Of a stretch of DNA of 64,000 bases, positions 1 to 8,298 are shown piece by piece. The notes under the pieces are model-generated. The model was not told the origin of the DNA and did not search any database. It saw only the letters and a list, made by a program, of their open reading frames with translations. Each line of letters begins with the position of its first letter. Position 1 is the first letter of the stretch. The DNA comes from JAJTGZ01 sp964403525 (GTDB lineage: Bacteria > Planctomycetota > Phycisphaerae > Phycisphaerales > UBA1924). The stretch lies in contig CAYOGE010000013.1 of NCBI GenBank assembly GCA_964403525.1, positions 1 to 64,000 on the forward strand. Direction: 5' to 3'. The translations under genes and the position numbers were made by a program.

Positions 1-53
1 ATGATCGGCGTGCCGGGCACCGCCGAGGGGGGCCGAGGGGGCCGGGGGGGGGG

Positions 54-569
54 CTACTTGTCGTCGTCGCCGATCTCGAGGTCCTTGAGGAGGTCATCCA
101 GGCCGTCATCCTTCTTCGCGCCGCCCATCGGCTTGAGCGACTTGCCCTTGGGGGGAGAGCCGGGGGCCTCCTTGGGCAGGCCGGGGAAGTCGTCATCGTC
201 GCCGGTGAGCGCATCATCCATGCTCACCATGCCGGCGGCGTAGCAGTCCTTGGCGTCGATCTGCGTCGGGTAGCCGTCGATGCGGATCACAAAGACCACA
301 CCGCCGACGGTGAGCAGGTCGCCGGGGGAGAGCTCGCGGTCTTTGACCTTGGCGCCGTTGACGTAGGTGCCGTTGGCGGAGCCGAGGTCCTTGACCACCA
401 GCTCCTCATCCTCGATGGCCAGCTCGCAGTGCTTGCGGCTGACTGAGGGGAGGGGGATGCGCAGGCGTGCGGACTCGTCGCGCCCGACGATGATGTTCGC
501 CTTGTCGAAGGGGAACTCGCGGCTTGTGCCGTCGGCTTTGACCATGACCAGCGAGATCTTCACGGGCAT
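54..569 (-). CDS. FHA-domain protein
   Basis: A 171-residue cytoplasmic protein. Residues 1-95 form a forkhead-associated domain, a phosphothreonine-binding fold: GRDES at 29-33, the SRKHCEL motif near 44-50 and GSANGTYVNG at 63-72 are the expected conserved loops. The remaining ~75 residues are acidic and low in complexity, with Asp-rich clusters near 123-127 and at the C-terminus. The start is the ATG preceded by AAAGGAAG. It is divergent from the hemW-like gene. FHA proteins usually read Ser/Thr kinase output; no kinase gene adjoins it, so the partner is unknown. The acidic tail could be a docking segment, which is inference. Confidence 0.85.
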   Translation of the reverse strand: MPVKISLVMVKADGTSREFPFDKANIIVGRDESARLRIPLPSVSRKHCELAIEDEELVVKDLGSANGTYVNGAKVKDRELSPGDLLTVGGVVFVIRIDGYPTQIDAKDCYAAGMVSMDDALTGDDDDFPGLPKEAPGSPPKGKSLKPMGGAKKDDGLDDLLKDLEIGDDDK

Positions 570-749
570 CTTCCTTTCGCGCAGCGCCGACGGGCGGTTC
601 AGAAGGGGCGCTGGTTGGCGGTTTGCTTCATTCCCACGGGAGACCTGCCGGACCCCATCGTATTGTCCCGGCGGCAAGAATAGCCGATCGGACGGAATGG
701 ATGGTGGCCGAAGCGGCCGGGCGGTGATAGCGGGGCGGCGGACGCGTGT

Positions 750-2087
750 ATGGCCAACGGAGCGGTCAACCTGACGGTGGAGGGCGGAGGCACGGGCGAG
801 CGGGCGGTGGTGCGCGCGGCGGAGGTCCTTCCTCCGCCAGACCGGGTGCGCCCGGCAAGGTCGCTCTACATCCACACGCCGTTCTGCGCGCACAAGTGCC
901 ACTACTGCGATTTCTACTCGTTTGTGGATGATGGGAAGGGAGGCAGAGACCTGCAGGCGGCGTTCGTCGATCGGCTGATCGCCGAGCTGCGGGCGCTGGC
1001 GCTGTGGGCGCGGGGTGCGCCGCTGCGGACGATCTTCATCGGCGGAGGCACGCCGAGCCTGCTGCGGCTGGACCTGTGGGAGCGTCTGCTTGGCGTGATC
1101 GAGAGCGAGTTTGACCTCGGCCTTGTGCGCGGGGCCGGCGCGGCGGGAGTTGCGGCGGTGGGAGACACCTGGGGCCTGCCGGAGTTCACGGTGGAGTGCA
1201 ACCCCGAGAGCACGACGGCGGAGCTGGCCGCGGTGCTGAAGGCCGGCGGTGTGACGCGGGTGAGCATGGGGGCGCAGAGCTTTGTGCCGCGTCACCTCAA
1301 GACGCTCGAGCGCACGCACAACCCCGACAACGTCGAGCGCGGACTCGCCGCGGTGCGCGCGGCCGGGATCGGACGGCAGTCGGTGGACCTGATCTACGCG
1401 ATCCCCGGTCAGACGCTGGAGGAGTGGGTGAGCGACCTTGACCGTGCGCTCGCGCTGGGGACAACGCACCTGTCGTGCTACAACCTGACGTACGAGCCGA
1501 GCACGCAGATGACCGCTCGCATGAAGCGCGGTGAGTTCGTCCCGGTCGATGAAGAGGTTGAGTCGGCGATGTTCGAGGCGACCACGCGGGCGCTGGAGGC
1601 GAGGGGCCTCAAGCGGTACGAGGTGAGCAACTACGCGGTGCCGTCGGCGGGAGGGGTACCCGGCATGGAAAGCCGGCACAACCTGGCGTACTGGCTGCAG
1701 GAGGACTGGCTGGCGGCGGGCCCGAGCGCGAGCGGGCACATCCGCGGCGTGCGGACCAAGAACGTGGGCAACCTGCGCATGTACCTTGAGGGTGACGGGA
1801 CGAGCCTGCTGAGCGACCACGAGCCGGTCGACCCGGTGCGTGCGGTGCGCGAGCGGTTGATGACCGGGGTGCGCCTGGCGCGCGGGCTGGATGCCGTCGA
1901 GATGCTGGCGCTGGCGGAGAGCGTGTCGCCGGGGTCGGGCGGTCGCCTGGCCCGCGCGGTGGCGGAGCTGCAAGGGGACGGGCTGTTGACGCAGGACGGC
2001 GTGCGCTGGCGCGTAGGAGGGGAGCGTGGCTGGCTGGTTGCGGACTGGATCGCCAAGCGCCTGATGGGGGCGGTCGGGGCGCCTTGA
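750..2087 (+). CDS. hemW: HemW-like radical SAM protein (coproporphyrinogen III oxidase family)
   Basis: This 445-residue protein carries the radical SAM cluster motif CxxxCxxC at Cys46, Cys50 and Cys53 within IHTPFCAHKCHYCDFYS, followed by the GGGTPSLL and NPES motifs of the HemN/HemW family. HemW proteins bind a 4Fe-4S cluster and S-adenosylmethionine and are regarded as heme chaperones; true HemN oxidises coproporphyrinogen III. The length and the lack of the longer HemN N-terminus favour HemW. The start has no clear ribosome-binding site. The gene converges on the pseudouridine synthase gene with a 6-nt gap. There is an insertion-like, low-complexity segment around residues 125-145. Confidence 0.85.
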   Translation: MANGAVNLTVEGGGTGERAVVRAAEVLPPPDRVRPARSLYIHTPFCAHKCHYCDFYSFVDDGKGGRDLQAAFVDRLIAELRALALWARGAPLRTIFIGGGTPSLLRLDLWERLLGVIESEFDLGLVRGAGAAGVAAVGDTWGLPEFTVECNPESTTAELAAVLKAGGVTRVSMGAQSFVPRHLKTLERTHNPDNVERGLAAVRAAGIGRQSVDLIYAIPGQTLEEWVSDLDRALALGTTHLSCYNLTYEPSTQMTARMKRGEFVPVDEEVESAMFEATTRALEARGLKRYEVSNYAVPSAGGVPGMESRHNLAYWLQEDWLAAGPSASGHIRGVRTKNVGNLRMYLEGDGTSLLSDHEPVDPVRAVRERLMTGVRLARGLDAVEMLALAESVSPGSGGRLARAVAELQGDGLLTQDGVRWRVGGERGWLVADWIAKRLMGAVGAP

Positions 2088-2093
2088 GCCCGG

Positions 2094-2873
2094 CTACTCG
2101 GCGGGCGGTTTCTCGGCTTTCAGGCCGTCGTCTGGCCGCTTCAGCTTGAGCTTGGTGAGCAGCGAGCGGAGGTCCTTGGGGAAGGGGGTCTGTGCGTCGA
2201 TGGGCTCGCCGGATATCGGGTGCGTGAAGGCGAGACGGTGGGAATGGAGTGCCAGGCGCGGGCCGAGCTTGCGGATCGCCGGCGGGGCGTAGAGGTCATC
2301 GCCGATGATGGGGCAGCCGATGGTGGCCAGGTGGACGCGCACCTGGTGCAGGCGGCCGGTGAGAGGGCGCGCCTCGATCAGCGCTGCCCCTTCGTGCGGG
2401 CCGCTGGTTGCGGTGCTGAGCACGCGGTAGGCGGTCTGGGCCGGCTTGCCCTTGGCGCTGATCTTGGAGAGCTTCTGCTCGGTGTAGTCACGCGGCTGCG
2501 TTTCAAGGAGCGGCTTGTTGATCAGGCCGGTTGGCGTGCTGGGTGACTTGTCGGTAACGGCCCAGTAGAACTTGCGGACGGTGCGGGCCTCGAACTGCTC
2601 GCGGAGGCCGTCGTAGGCGCTTGGTGAGAGCGCAACGACGAGGATGCCGCTGGTAAACCTGTCGAGTCTGTGCAGAAGGCCGAAGTCGCGCGGTGCGCCG
2701 AGCTTCTGCAGCTGTTTGCTGTAGCGGTCGAAGAGGCCGTTGAGGAGCGAGTCGCTGTCGTGACCCTTGCCGGGCTGGGTGACGATGCCCGCCCGCTTGG
2801 CGATAACGACCAGGTCTTTGTCCTCAAAGAGCGTCGTCCAGGTGATCGTGGGGTTGGGCGTGACGGAGAGCAA
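2094..2873 (-). CDS. RluA-family pseudouridine synthase
   Basis: A 259-residue enzyme with the catalytic HRLDRFTSG motif; Asp71 is the expected nucleophile that isomerises uridine in rRNA or tRNA. GRLHQVRVHLA near residue 175 and GDDLY near 194 are further RluA-family motifs. There is no N-terminal S4 domain, so it resembles short RluA/RluC-type catalytic proteins; the target base cannot be told from sequence. The only plausible start is a TTG 12 nt after the pgl stop, with no clear Shine-Dalgarno site, so it is probably co-transcribed with pgl. The C-terminus is a Lys-rich tail. Confidence 0.85.
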   Translation of the reverse strand: MLSVTPNPTITWTTLFEDKDLVVIAKRAGIVTQPGKGHDSDSLLNGLFDRYSKQLQKLGAPRDFGLLHRLDRFTSGILVVALSPSAYDGLREQFEARTVRKFYWAVTDKSPSTPTGLINKPLLETQPRDYTEQKLSKISAKGKPAQTAYRVLSTATSGPHEGAALIEARPLTGRLHQVRVHLATIGCPIIGDDLYAPPAIRKLGPRLALHSHRLAFTHPISGEPIDAQTPFPKDLRSLLTKLKLKRPDDGLKAEKPPAE

Positions 2874-2885
2874 AGGAGAAGAGTC

Positions 2886-3689
2886 CTAGCGCGGGCAGGC
2901 GTCGGCGTCGAGGTACCAGCGGAGCTCGCCCGCCTTGGGGCGGATGGAGAGGATGGGCAGGTCGTCGGCGGTGACGGTGGCGAGGTCACCCTCGGCGGAT
3001 GCCGCCGCGACCCTGGCGATCGTGTCGCGCTTTCCTTCGCCGGTGACGAGCACGCAGACCATGCGCGACGCGTTGATGAGGTGCTGCGTCATGGTGACGC
3101 GGTCTGGAGGTGTGACCTCCGGCCCGCTGTTGACCAGCACCATCCGCGGTGGCATCGAGTGATCCCGCAGCGCGCGTGAGTGGGGGAAGAGGCTCGCCGT
3201 GTGCCCGTCGCCACCCATGCCGAGGACGACGCAGTCGAGCCTGTCCTGCCCCTTCTCGCGCCACTCGAGCGATTCGCGGAGCGCCCGCTCGTAGTGCGTG
3301 TCGGCGTCGTCGCGGGTGGCGAGGATCGGGTGGACCTGCGACCGGGGGATGTCTGAGTGCTCGACGATGATGCCGTGGATGTGGTTGTAGTTGCTGCGTT
3401 CGTCGTCGAAGGGCACCCGGCGCTCGTCGACGATCCACAGGTGCGTCTTGCGCCAGTTCAAGGCGCGGTAGTCGGGGTCGAACATCATCAGGCGGTAGAG
3501 CGGGAGCGGCGTGCTGCCGCCGGAGAGGGCGATGTGGAAGTCGCCGAACTTGCGGATGCACGCCGCCGCCTGCGCGACGATGTCGGCGGCCAGCGCGTCG
3601 AGGGTGTCGCCCGCGTCTGGGCGCATGATCACCGTGCCCGGCAGGCGGGGTGCGGCGGGCGGGCGGTGGACTTCGAACGGTTCGGGCAT
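2886..3689 (-). CDS. pgl: 6-phosphogluconolactonase
   Basis: This 267-residue cytoplasmic enzyme hydrolyses 6-phosphogluconolactone in the oxidative pentose phosphate pathway. Visible family motifs are LSGGSTPLPLYRLM (55-68), WIVDERRVP (85-93) and the strongly conserved GMGGDGHTASLFPHS (158-172). The length is normal for the NagB/pgl family. An ATG start is chosen because a TANNNT box lies 6 nt upstream with no Shine-Dalgarno site. The zwf gene for the preceding reaction lies 3 kb away on the same strand, separated by two dockerin-type genes. Confidence 0.92.
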   Translation of the reverse strand: MPEPFEVHRPPAAPRLPGTVIMRPDAGDTLDALAADIVAQAAACIRKFGDFHIALSGGSTPLPLYRLMMFDPDYRALNWRKTHLWIVDERRVPFDDERSNYNHIHGIIVEHSDIPRSQVHPILATRDDADTHYERALRESLEWREKGQDRLDCVVLGMGGDGHTASLFPHSRALRDHSMPPRMVLVNSGPEVTPPDRVTMTQHLINASRMVCVLVTGEGKRDTIARVAAASAEGDLATVTADDLPILSIRPKAGELRWYLDADACPR

Positions 3690-3695
3690 CGCAGC

Positions 3696-3701
3696 AGGGT
3701 A
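3696..3701 (-). promoter_or_regulatory. -10-like TACCCT box, leaderless-type start of pgl
   Basis: TACCCT ends 6 nt before the pgl ATG and no Shine-Dalgarno site is present. That spacing would put the transcription start at or next to the start codon. No convincing -35 element is seen. Confidence 0.5.
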
Positions 3702-3741
3702 CGCAGAGCGCGGCTGCGCGCACCGGGCCGGTCCGGCACGT

Positions 3742-5385
3742 TCAGTTGCAGGCGGTGAAGAACTGGTCGATGAACACGACAAAGTCGTTGTTGTCCCACG
3801 AGTAGTCGCGCCCCTGCACGCCGCCTTGAACGCCAACGTCGGCGCACTCGCTCTGGCTGAAGAAGAGGTCGATGAACACGACAAAGTCGTTGTTGTCGAA
3901 CAGGCCGTCGCTCCCGCGGGCGCCCCCCTGGCTGCCGATATCGGCGAGGCAGAAACGGGGGACGCGGACCCTGATGAGCGCCGACCCGAGGACGGGCGGG
4001 TCGGTGGGGATGGCGGCCTGGCGAGACGTCGCGACGACCACGTAGCACCAACCGTCGTTGGTGAGCACGGCGGTGTCGGTTGAGATGTCGGTGATCACGC
4101 AGTGCTCGTTGGTGGACGGGTTGTTGTCAAGGTCGAGCGGGTCACCCTCCCTGATGAGCACGACGCGGTTGTTGGCGACCAGCACTTCATCGCGGATGTA
4201 CCCGGGGATGTCGATCCCTTCATCATCGCCCGGTGCCCGGGTCATGTCGTCGGTGCCTCCGGCGATGACGAAGTCACCCCTGTCGTTGACGGCGACGTTG
4301 CTGAGCGAGCCGCCGCGGCTCGACCAGCGCTCGGTGCCGCAGGCAACGATCGTGCCGGAGGGGGCGGCGTAGGCGACGGTGCGTCCGTTGACCTGGCCGT
4401 ACGAACCGCTGAACGAGCCGCCCCCGAAACCGCCGCGGCAGTACCACTTGGACGGGCCCGCGGTGCCGGGGGTAATCCCGACGCTGCCGGGCGCGATGCT
4501 CTGGACGATCAGCGAGCCGTTGTCGGGGAGCGGTGCATCCTGCTGCAGGATCACCGAGTTGTTCAGCGCGAGGGTGTTGAAGTTGCCGATCCCGAGGTAG
4601 CCCAGCACGAGCGTGTTTGTGCCCGCGTCGTCGAGCCCGAACTGGATGGAGAAGGATCGCCAGGGGATGCCGCCGGTGACGGGCTGGTTTGCCGGTACGG
4701 ATTGGTTCGAGTCGATCGTCTGCGCAACGAGCGAGTTGCTGGTGCCGTTGCCGATGAAGATCCCCTCGCGTGGATCAAGCACGGGGAAGCCGGGCGTACG
4801 CTGGCTGATCCACATGACCCTCCCGTTGGCGTCCATCGCCACGCCGTCGGCGAACTGCCCGACGTTGTACCCGTACCCGGGCACCGTGAGCGTCTGTGCT
4901 TCGCGGGCCATCGCCGTGAAGTTTGCGGCGCTGCTGCCGACCAGTTGGCCGCGAACGACCACGTAGTTCTGCGAAGATGGCGTGTTGCGCCCGGGTGTTG
5001 AGAACGCGAACTGGCCGGCGTTGTTGATCGCTCGGCGCGGGTTGAAGTTGCCGAACTGTTCTCCCGCAAGCAGCCCTGACGAGCCGGTTGTCGGGATTGG
5101 GTCGTTCTCACGGGCGACGATCCCGTAGGTCGTCCCGGAGCCGTACACCAGGAACGTGTCGGTGCTGGTGTTCGCGTCCTCGGAGTTCCCGCGGGTGAGC
5201 CAGTACGAGCCGTCGGGGCTCAGCGCTGGGCGATCAAACGCGGCGGTCGAGTTTGGCCGCCACCTGATCGAGTAGCCTGGGATGTTTGAAGATGGAATGT
5301 CGGCGTAGTTTGTGAGGAGGGTCTGAATATCGGCGGAGGCCGAACCGGCGGCGACGAGCAGCAGACAAACAAATGGGCGCGTCAT
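3742..5385 (-). CDS. Secreted protein with C-terminal double dockerin-like module
   Basis: A 547-residue exported protein. Residues 1-19 form a signal peptide ending ASA. The body contains repeated NDAGT/INNAGQFAF/MDANGRVMW-type strands, reminiscent of the beta-rich, propeller-like secreted families common in Phycisphaerales; its function is not recognised. The last ~70 residues hold two copies of a D[IV]GxQGGxxGxDxxxDNNDFVVFIDxFF unit, a calcium-binding dockerin-like repeat pair used as a surface or complex anchor. One Cys lies just before the first repeat and one is the penultimate residue. The start is fixed by AAGGAGAACAC before the ATG. A strong terminator separates it from the similar gene upstream. 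Confidence 0.85.
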   Translation of the reverse strand: MTRPFVCLLLVAAGSASADIQTLLTNYADIPSSNIPGYSIRWRPNSTAAFDRPALSPDGSYWLTRGNSEDANTSTDTFLVYGSGTTYGIVARENDPIPTTGSSGLLAGEQFGNFNPRRAINNAGQFAFSTPGRNTPSSQNYVVVRGQLVGSSAANFTAMAREAQTLTVPGYGYNVGQFADGVAMDANGRVMWISQRTPGFPVLDPREGIFIGNGTSNSLVAQTIDSNQSVPANQPVTGGIPWRSFSIQFGLDDAGTNTLVLGYLGIGNFNTLALNNSVILQQDAPLPDNGSLIVQSIAPGSVGITPGTAGPSKWYCRGGFGGGSFSGSYGQVNGRTVAYAAPSGTIVACGTERWSSRGGSLSNVAVNDRGDFVIAGGTDDMTRAPGDDEGIDIPGYIRDEVLVANNRVVLIREGDPLDLDNNPSTNEHCVITDISTDTAVLTNDGWCYVVVATSRQAAIPTDPPVLGSALIRVRVPRFCLADIGSQGGARGSDGLFDNNDFVVFIDLFFSQSECADVGVQGGVQGRDYSWDNNDFVVFIDQFFTACN

Positions 5386-5458
5386 GTGTTCTCCTTGATG
5401 GGTAGCGGCAATTGTGCCAGATGAACCGGGGGCAGACCATCGCGAACTGGACGGAAAC

Positions 5459-5487
5459 GAAAAAAAGACCCGCGAACGCGGGTCTTC
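5459..5487 (-). terminator. Rho-independent terminator of the 5.6-6.5 kb dockerin-type gene
   Basis: A perfect 10-bp stem (AAGACCCGCG against CGCGGGTCTT) with a very tight loop is followed, on the minus strand, by a run of Ts. It lies about 80 nt downstream of the stop codon of the upstream dockerin-type gene and before the start of the next one. Confidence 0.9.
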
Positions 5488-5568
5488 GTGTGAGCAAGGC
5501 CAAGGGGCTAATCGCCGCGGGGGGGTATTGCGGGCGGGCAACCCTGGCTGGCGATCGCTCCGGGCGAC

Positions 5569-6474
5569 TTACTGGCAGCCGGCGAAGAACTGATCGATAA
5601 AGACGATGAAGTCGTTGTTGTCCCACTCCAGGTCAGCACCTGCCACCCCGCCGGTGCGGCCGATGTCGGCGATCGGGCTTCGGCCGAAGAAGTAGTTGAT
5701 GAAAACGATGAAGTCGTTGTTGTCAAGGACGCCGTCTGGCCCCTGGAATCCGCCGGTTGAGCCCAGGTCGGCCGGGCAGTTGCTGGCGCTCTCGATCACA
5801 GCGCGGATGAAGAAATTGCCGCTGATGCCGAAGATGAGCCCGCCACCAATGTTGATGCGCGGCTCAAAGAACTGGTTGCTGTTGATCCCCATCTCGGGCC
5901 ACGTGCCGTAGATGGCGTTCGCCCCGGCGGTGCTGCGGTTGGGGTTGTTAGGTGGCCAGTCTGAACAGACACTCGGACCGGTGTTTGGGTCCGTCGCGGT
6001 CAGGAACTCAAGGCCCACGCTGATCTTCGAGACATCGTGCAGGATGATGTTCTCGCTGGTGAAGTCGAACTCGTTGAGTCCGCCGTCTTGCATCTGTGGC
6101 GTCAGGCCGTCGCCAGCTGCCGCATCATTCTTGGAGTCAAAGACGAGGAAGTGGTTTGGCTGGAGTACCGAGCCGGATTAGATCATGATCGATCCCTGGT
6201 CGCTCGGTGGCACGGTGCCGGGGCTGGTGCTGGCCCACATGATCTGCACCTTTGTCACCTTGAACGCGGGGCGCAGGTTGACTGGAACGTTGAGGACGGC
6301 GAGCGCCTGCTCGCCGGCGACAAAGCCCGCTTGAATCGACATCTGCGCATCGGCCACGGTGGATACGTCGTTTGGGAAGCGGTCGTTCTTGAGGATCGTC
6401 TGCCCGAGCGCGGTCGTGGAACTGGCGGCGATGAGCAGGCCGCAAAGGCAGGCAGCGGTGTTTGCGATGTTCAT
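5569..6474 (-). pseudogene. Dockerin-type secreted protein gene interrupted by an in-frame TAA
   Basis: One continuous reading frame of about 300 codons is broken by a single TAA at 6178-6180 (codon 99). Before it lies a secreted protein start: signal peptide MNIANTAACLCGLLIAASS, then a beta-rich segment. Directly after it the same frame continues as SGSVLQPNHFLVFDSKND and ends in two DNNDFIVFI dockerin-like repeats with the usual bracketing cysteines. The start ATG has GGGAG upstream. The stop is one base from a Tyr codon, which would restore MIYSGS. A nonsense mutation or a base-call error are both possible. There is no TGA, so selenocysteine is excluded. Confidence 0.8.
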
Positions 6475-6616
6475 GGATACTCCCAGGGCACGAGGGCCCG
6501 CTCGGAAACAGGTCGGGAATGACTAGGCACGCCAGAGCGGCGGCGACCGTTGCAGGTCTATACGAATACCACACAGAGCGGATGCCTGCCAGTCCGCAGT
6601 TGGACAAACAGGCGGA

Positions 6617-8200
6617 TCACCCAACTGTTTTACGAACAAAGCCCGGGGGCGGGCTGTGCCAACGTCCGACACCCGCGAAGAGGCGCTCGGCGGCCTCGGG
6701 CCCCCATGAACCGGGCTCGTAGGTCTGGATCGACGAACGGATGAGCGGGTTCTTGATGAACGGCTCGCAGATCTTCCATCCCAGTTCGACCTCGTCCTTG
6801 TGCTTGTACAGCGTGCGGTCGCCGCGGATGGCATCGACGATGAGCGGCCCGTACGCCTCGACCTGTTCGCCGCCGAAGCGGTCGAGGTAGTCCAACTGCA
6901 AGTCGGCGTAGTCGAGCTTCATGCCCATGCCGGGGACCTTGCCCTCCAGGCGCAGGCTAATCCCTTCGCGGGGCGCGATGTTGATGATCAAGCGGTTGGC
7001 CGGCCTGTCTGCGAGCGAGCCGTCGAACATGCGGAAGATCTGCACGGGTGGCCTGCGGAACTGAACCACGACCTCGGTCTGCTTGACGGCCAGCTTCTTC
7101 CCTGAGCGGAGGTAGAACGGAACGCCGGACCACCGCCAGTTGTCGATCTGCAGACGCACCGCCGCGTACGTATCGGTGTTGCGCTTCGGGTCGACGCCAT
7201 CCTCTTCGACGTAGGGCCGATCGTCTGGCCCTTTGCCGCGTCCGTACCGACCCATGACGCAGGCGGAGGGCGCTTCGGCGTCGCTGGCGACAACGCACGA
7301 ACCGAGCAGCTTGATCTTCTCGCGCATGATCGCGTCGGCGTCGAAGACGCTGGGCGGCTCCATCGCGACCATGCACATCACCTGGAGCAGGTGGCTCTGG
7401 ACCATGTCGCGCAGAGCGCCCGCCCGATCGTAGAAGTTCGCGGCGCGGCTTCCAACGCCGACGGTCTCCGCGGCCGTGACCTGCACGTGCTCGACGGTGT
7501 CGCGGTTCCAGATCGGCTCGAAGATGGTGTTGGCAAAGCGCATCACCGCGATGTTCTGGACCAGCTCCTTCCCCAGGTAGTGGTCGATCCGATAGGTCTC
7601 TTCCTCTTCGAAGACGCGCCCGAGCGAGCGGTTGAGCGAGACAGCGCTGGCCAGATCGTTGCCGAACGGCTTTTCAACGATGATGCGTTGCCACGGTGTC
7701 GCTTCGGCGTTGAGCGAGCACCAGCGGTGCCCTTCGGAGACAAGGCCCCCAGCGCCTATGTTGTCGATGATCGGTTCGTAGAGGTCGGGCGAGACCGACA
7801 GGTAGAAGAGGATGTTCGGCATGCCCCCCTGGCGAAGGATGCCGGCGTTTCCGCCCAGTTCTGCGATCTTCGCGGAGAGACCCTCCATTGACTCTGGAGC
7901 CGCAGCGTCCGCGGCGTGATAAAAGAGCCGACTGGCGAAACGGTCCCACCTCGCCTGGTCAAAGGCCGCTGCGTGCACCTTGGCGCTGGCGAGCATCTTG
8001 TCGCGAAACTTGCCGTCGGACATCTCCGTTCGTGCCACGCCAACGATCGACGTCCCCGTCGCGAGGCGGCCCTGCCTGTCCTGCTCATAGAGGGCCGGGA
8101 TGAGCTTGCGGGCCGTCAGGTCGCCCGATGCGCCGAAGATGACAATGACGCACGGGTCAGAGGAATTGCCGTTGGAACTGGCCGGTGATTTGGTGGTCAT
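6617..8200 (-). CDS. zwf: Glucose-6-phosphate 1-dehydrogenase
   Basis: A 527-residue NADP-dependent enzyme that oxidises glucose 6-phosphate to the lactone, the entry step of the oxidative pentose phosphate pathway. The dinucleotide motif FGASGDLTARKL is at residues 22-33, EKPFG at 176-180, and the active-site RIDHYLGKE, with its catalytic His, at 204-212. The length is typical for the family with a short N-terminal extension. The start is the ATG with AAGGACC upstream. It lies 98 nt downstream of the glycosyltransferase gene on the same strand and may share its transcript. Confidence 0.95.
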   Translation of the reverse strand: MTTKSPASSNGNSSDPCVIVIFGASGDLTARKLIPALYEQDRQGRLATGTSIVGVARTEMSDGKFRDKMLASAKVHAAAFDQARWDRFASRLFYHAADAAAPESMEGLSAKIAELGGNAGILRQGGMPNILFYLSVSPDLYEPIIDNIGAGGLVSEGHRWCSLNAEATPWQRIIVEKPFGNDLASAVSLNRSLGRVFEEEETYRIDHYLGKELVQNIAVMRFANTIFEPIWNRDTVEHVQVTAAETVGVGSRAANFYDRAGALRDMVQSHLLQVMCMVAMEPPSVFDADAIMREKIKLLGSCVVASDAEAPSACVMGRYGRGKGPDDRPYVEEDGVDPKRNTDTYAAVRLQIDNWRWSGVPFYLRSGKKLAVKQTEVVVQFRRPPVQIFRMFDGSLADRPANRLIINIAPREGISLRLEGKVPGMGMKLDYADLQLDYLDRFGGEQVEAYGPLIVDAIRGDRTLYKHKDEVELGWKICEPFIKNPLIRSSIQTYEPGSWGPEAAERLFAGVGRWHSPPPGFVRKTVG

Positions 8201-8298
8201 GCTGGGTCCTTGAGTCGGTCGTTCGACCGCGCGCAACCATCGCGCCCGGTTTTTCTCTCTCAGCCCCTCTCCATCGGCGATCGGGCCGTTTTTCCCCC

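Noticed and set aside
570..1973. Long minus-strand open frame continuing upstream of the FHA gene
   Set aside because: It is Arg/His-rich and antisense to the well-supported hemW-like gene; the FHA protein starts at 569 with a good Shine-Dalgarno site.
6178..6180. Selenocysteine or pyrrolysine at the internal stop
   Set aside because: The codon is TAA, not TGA or TAG.
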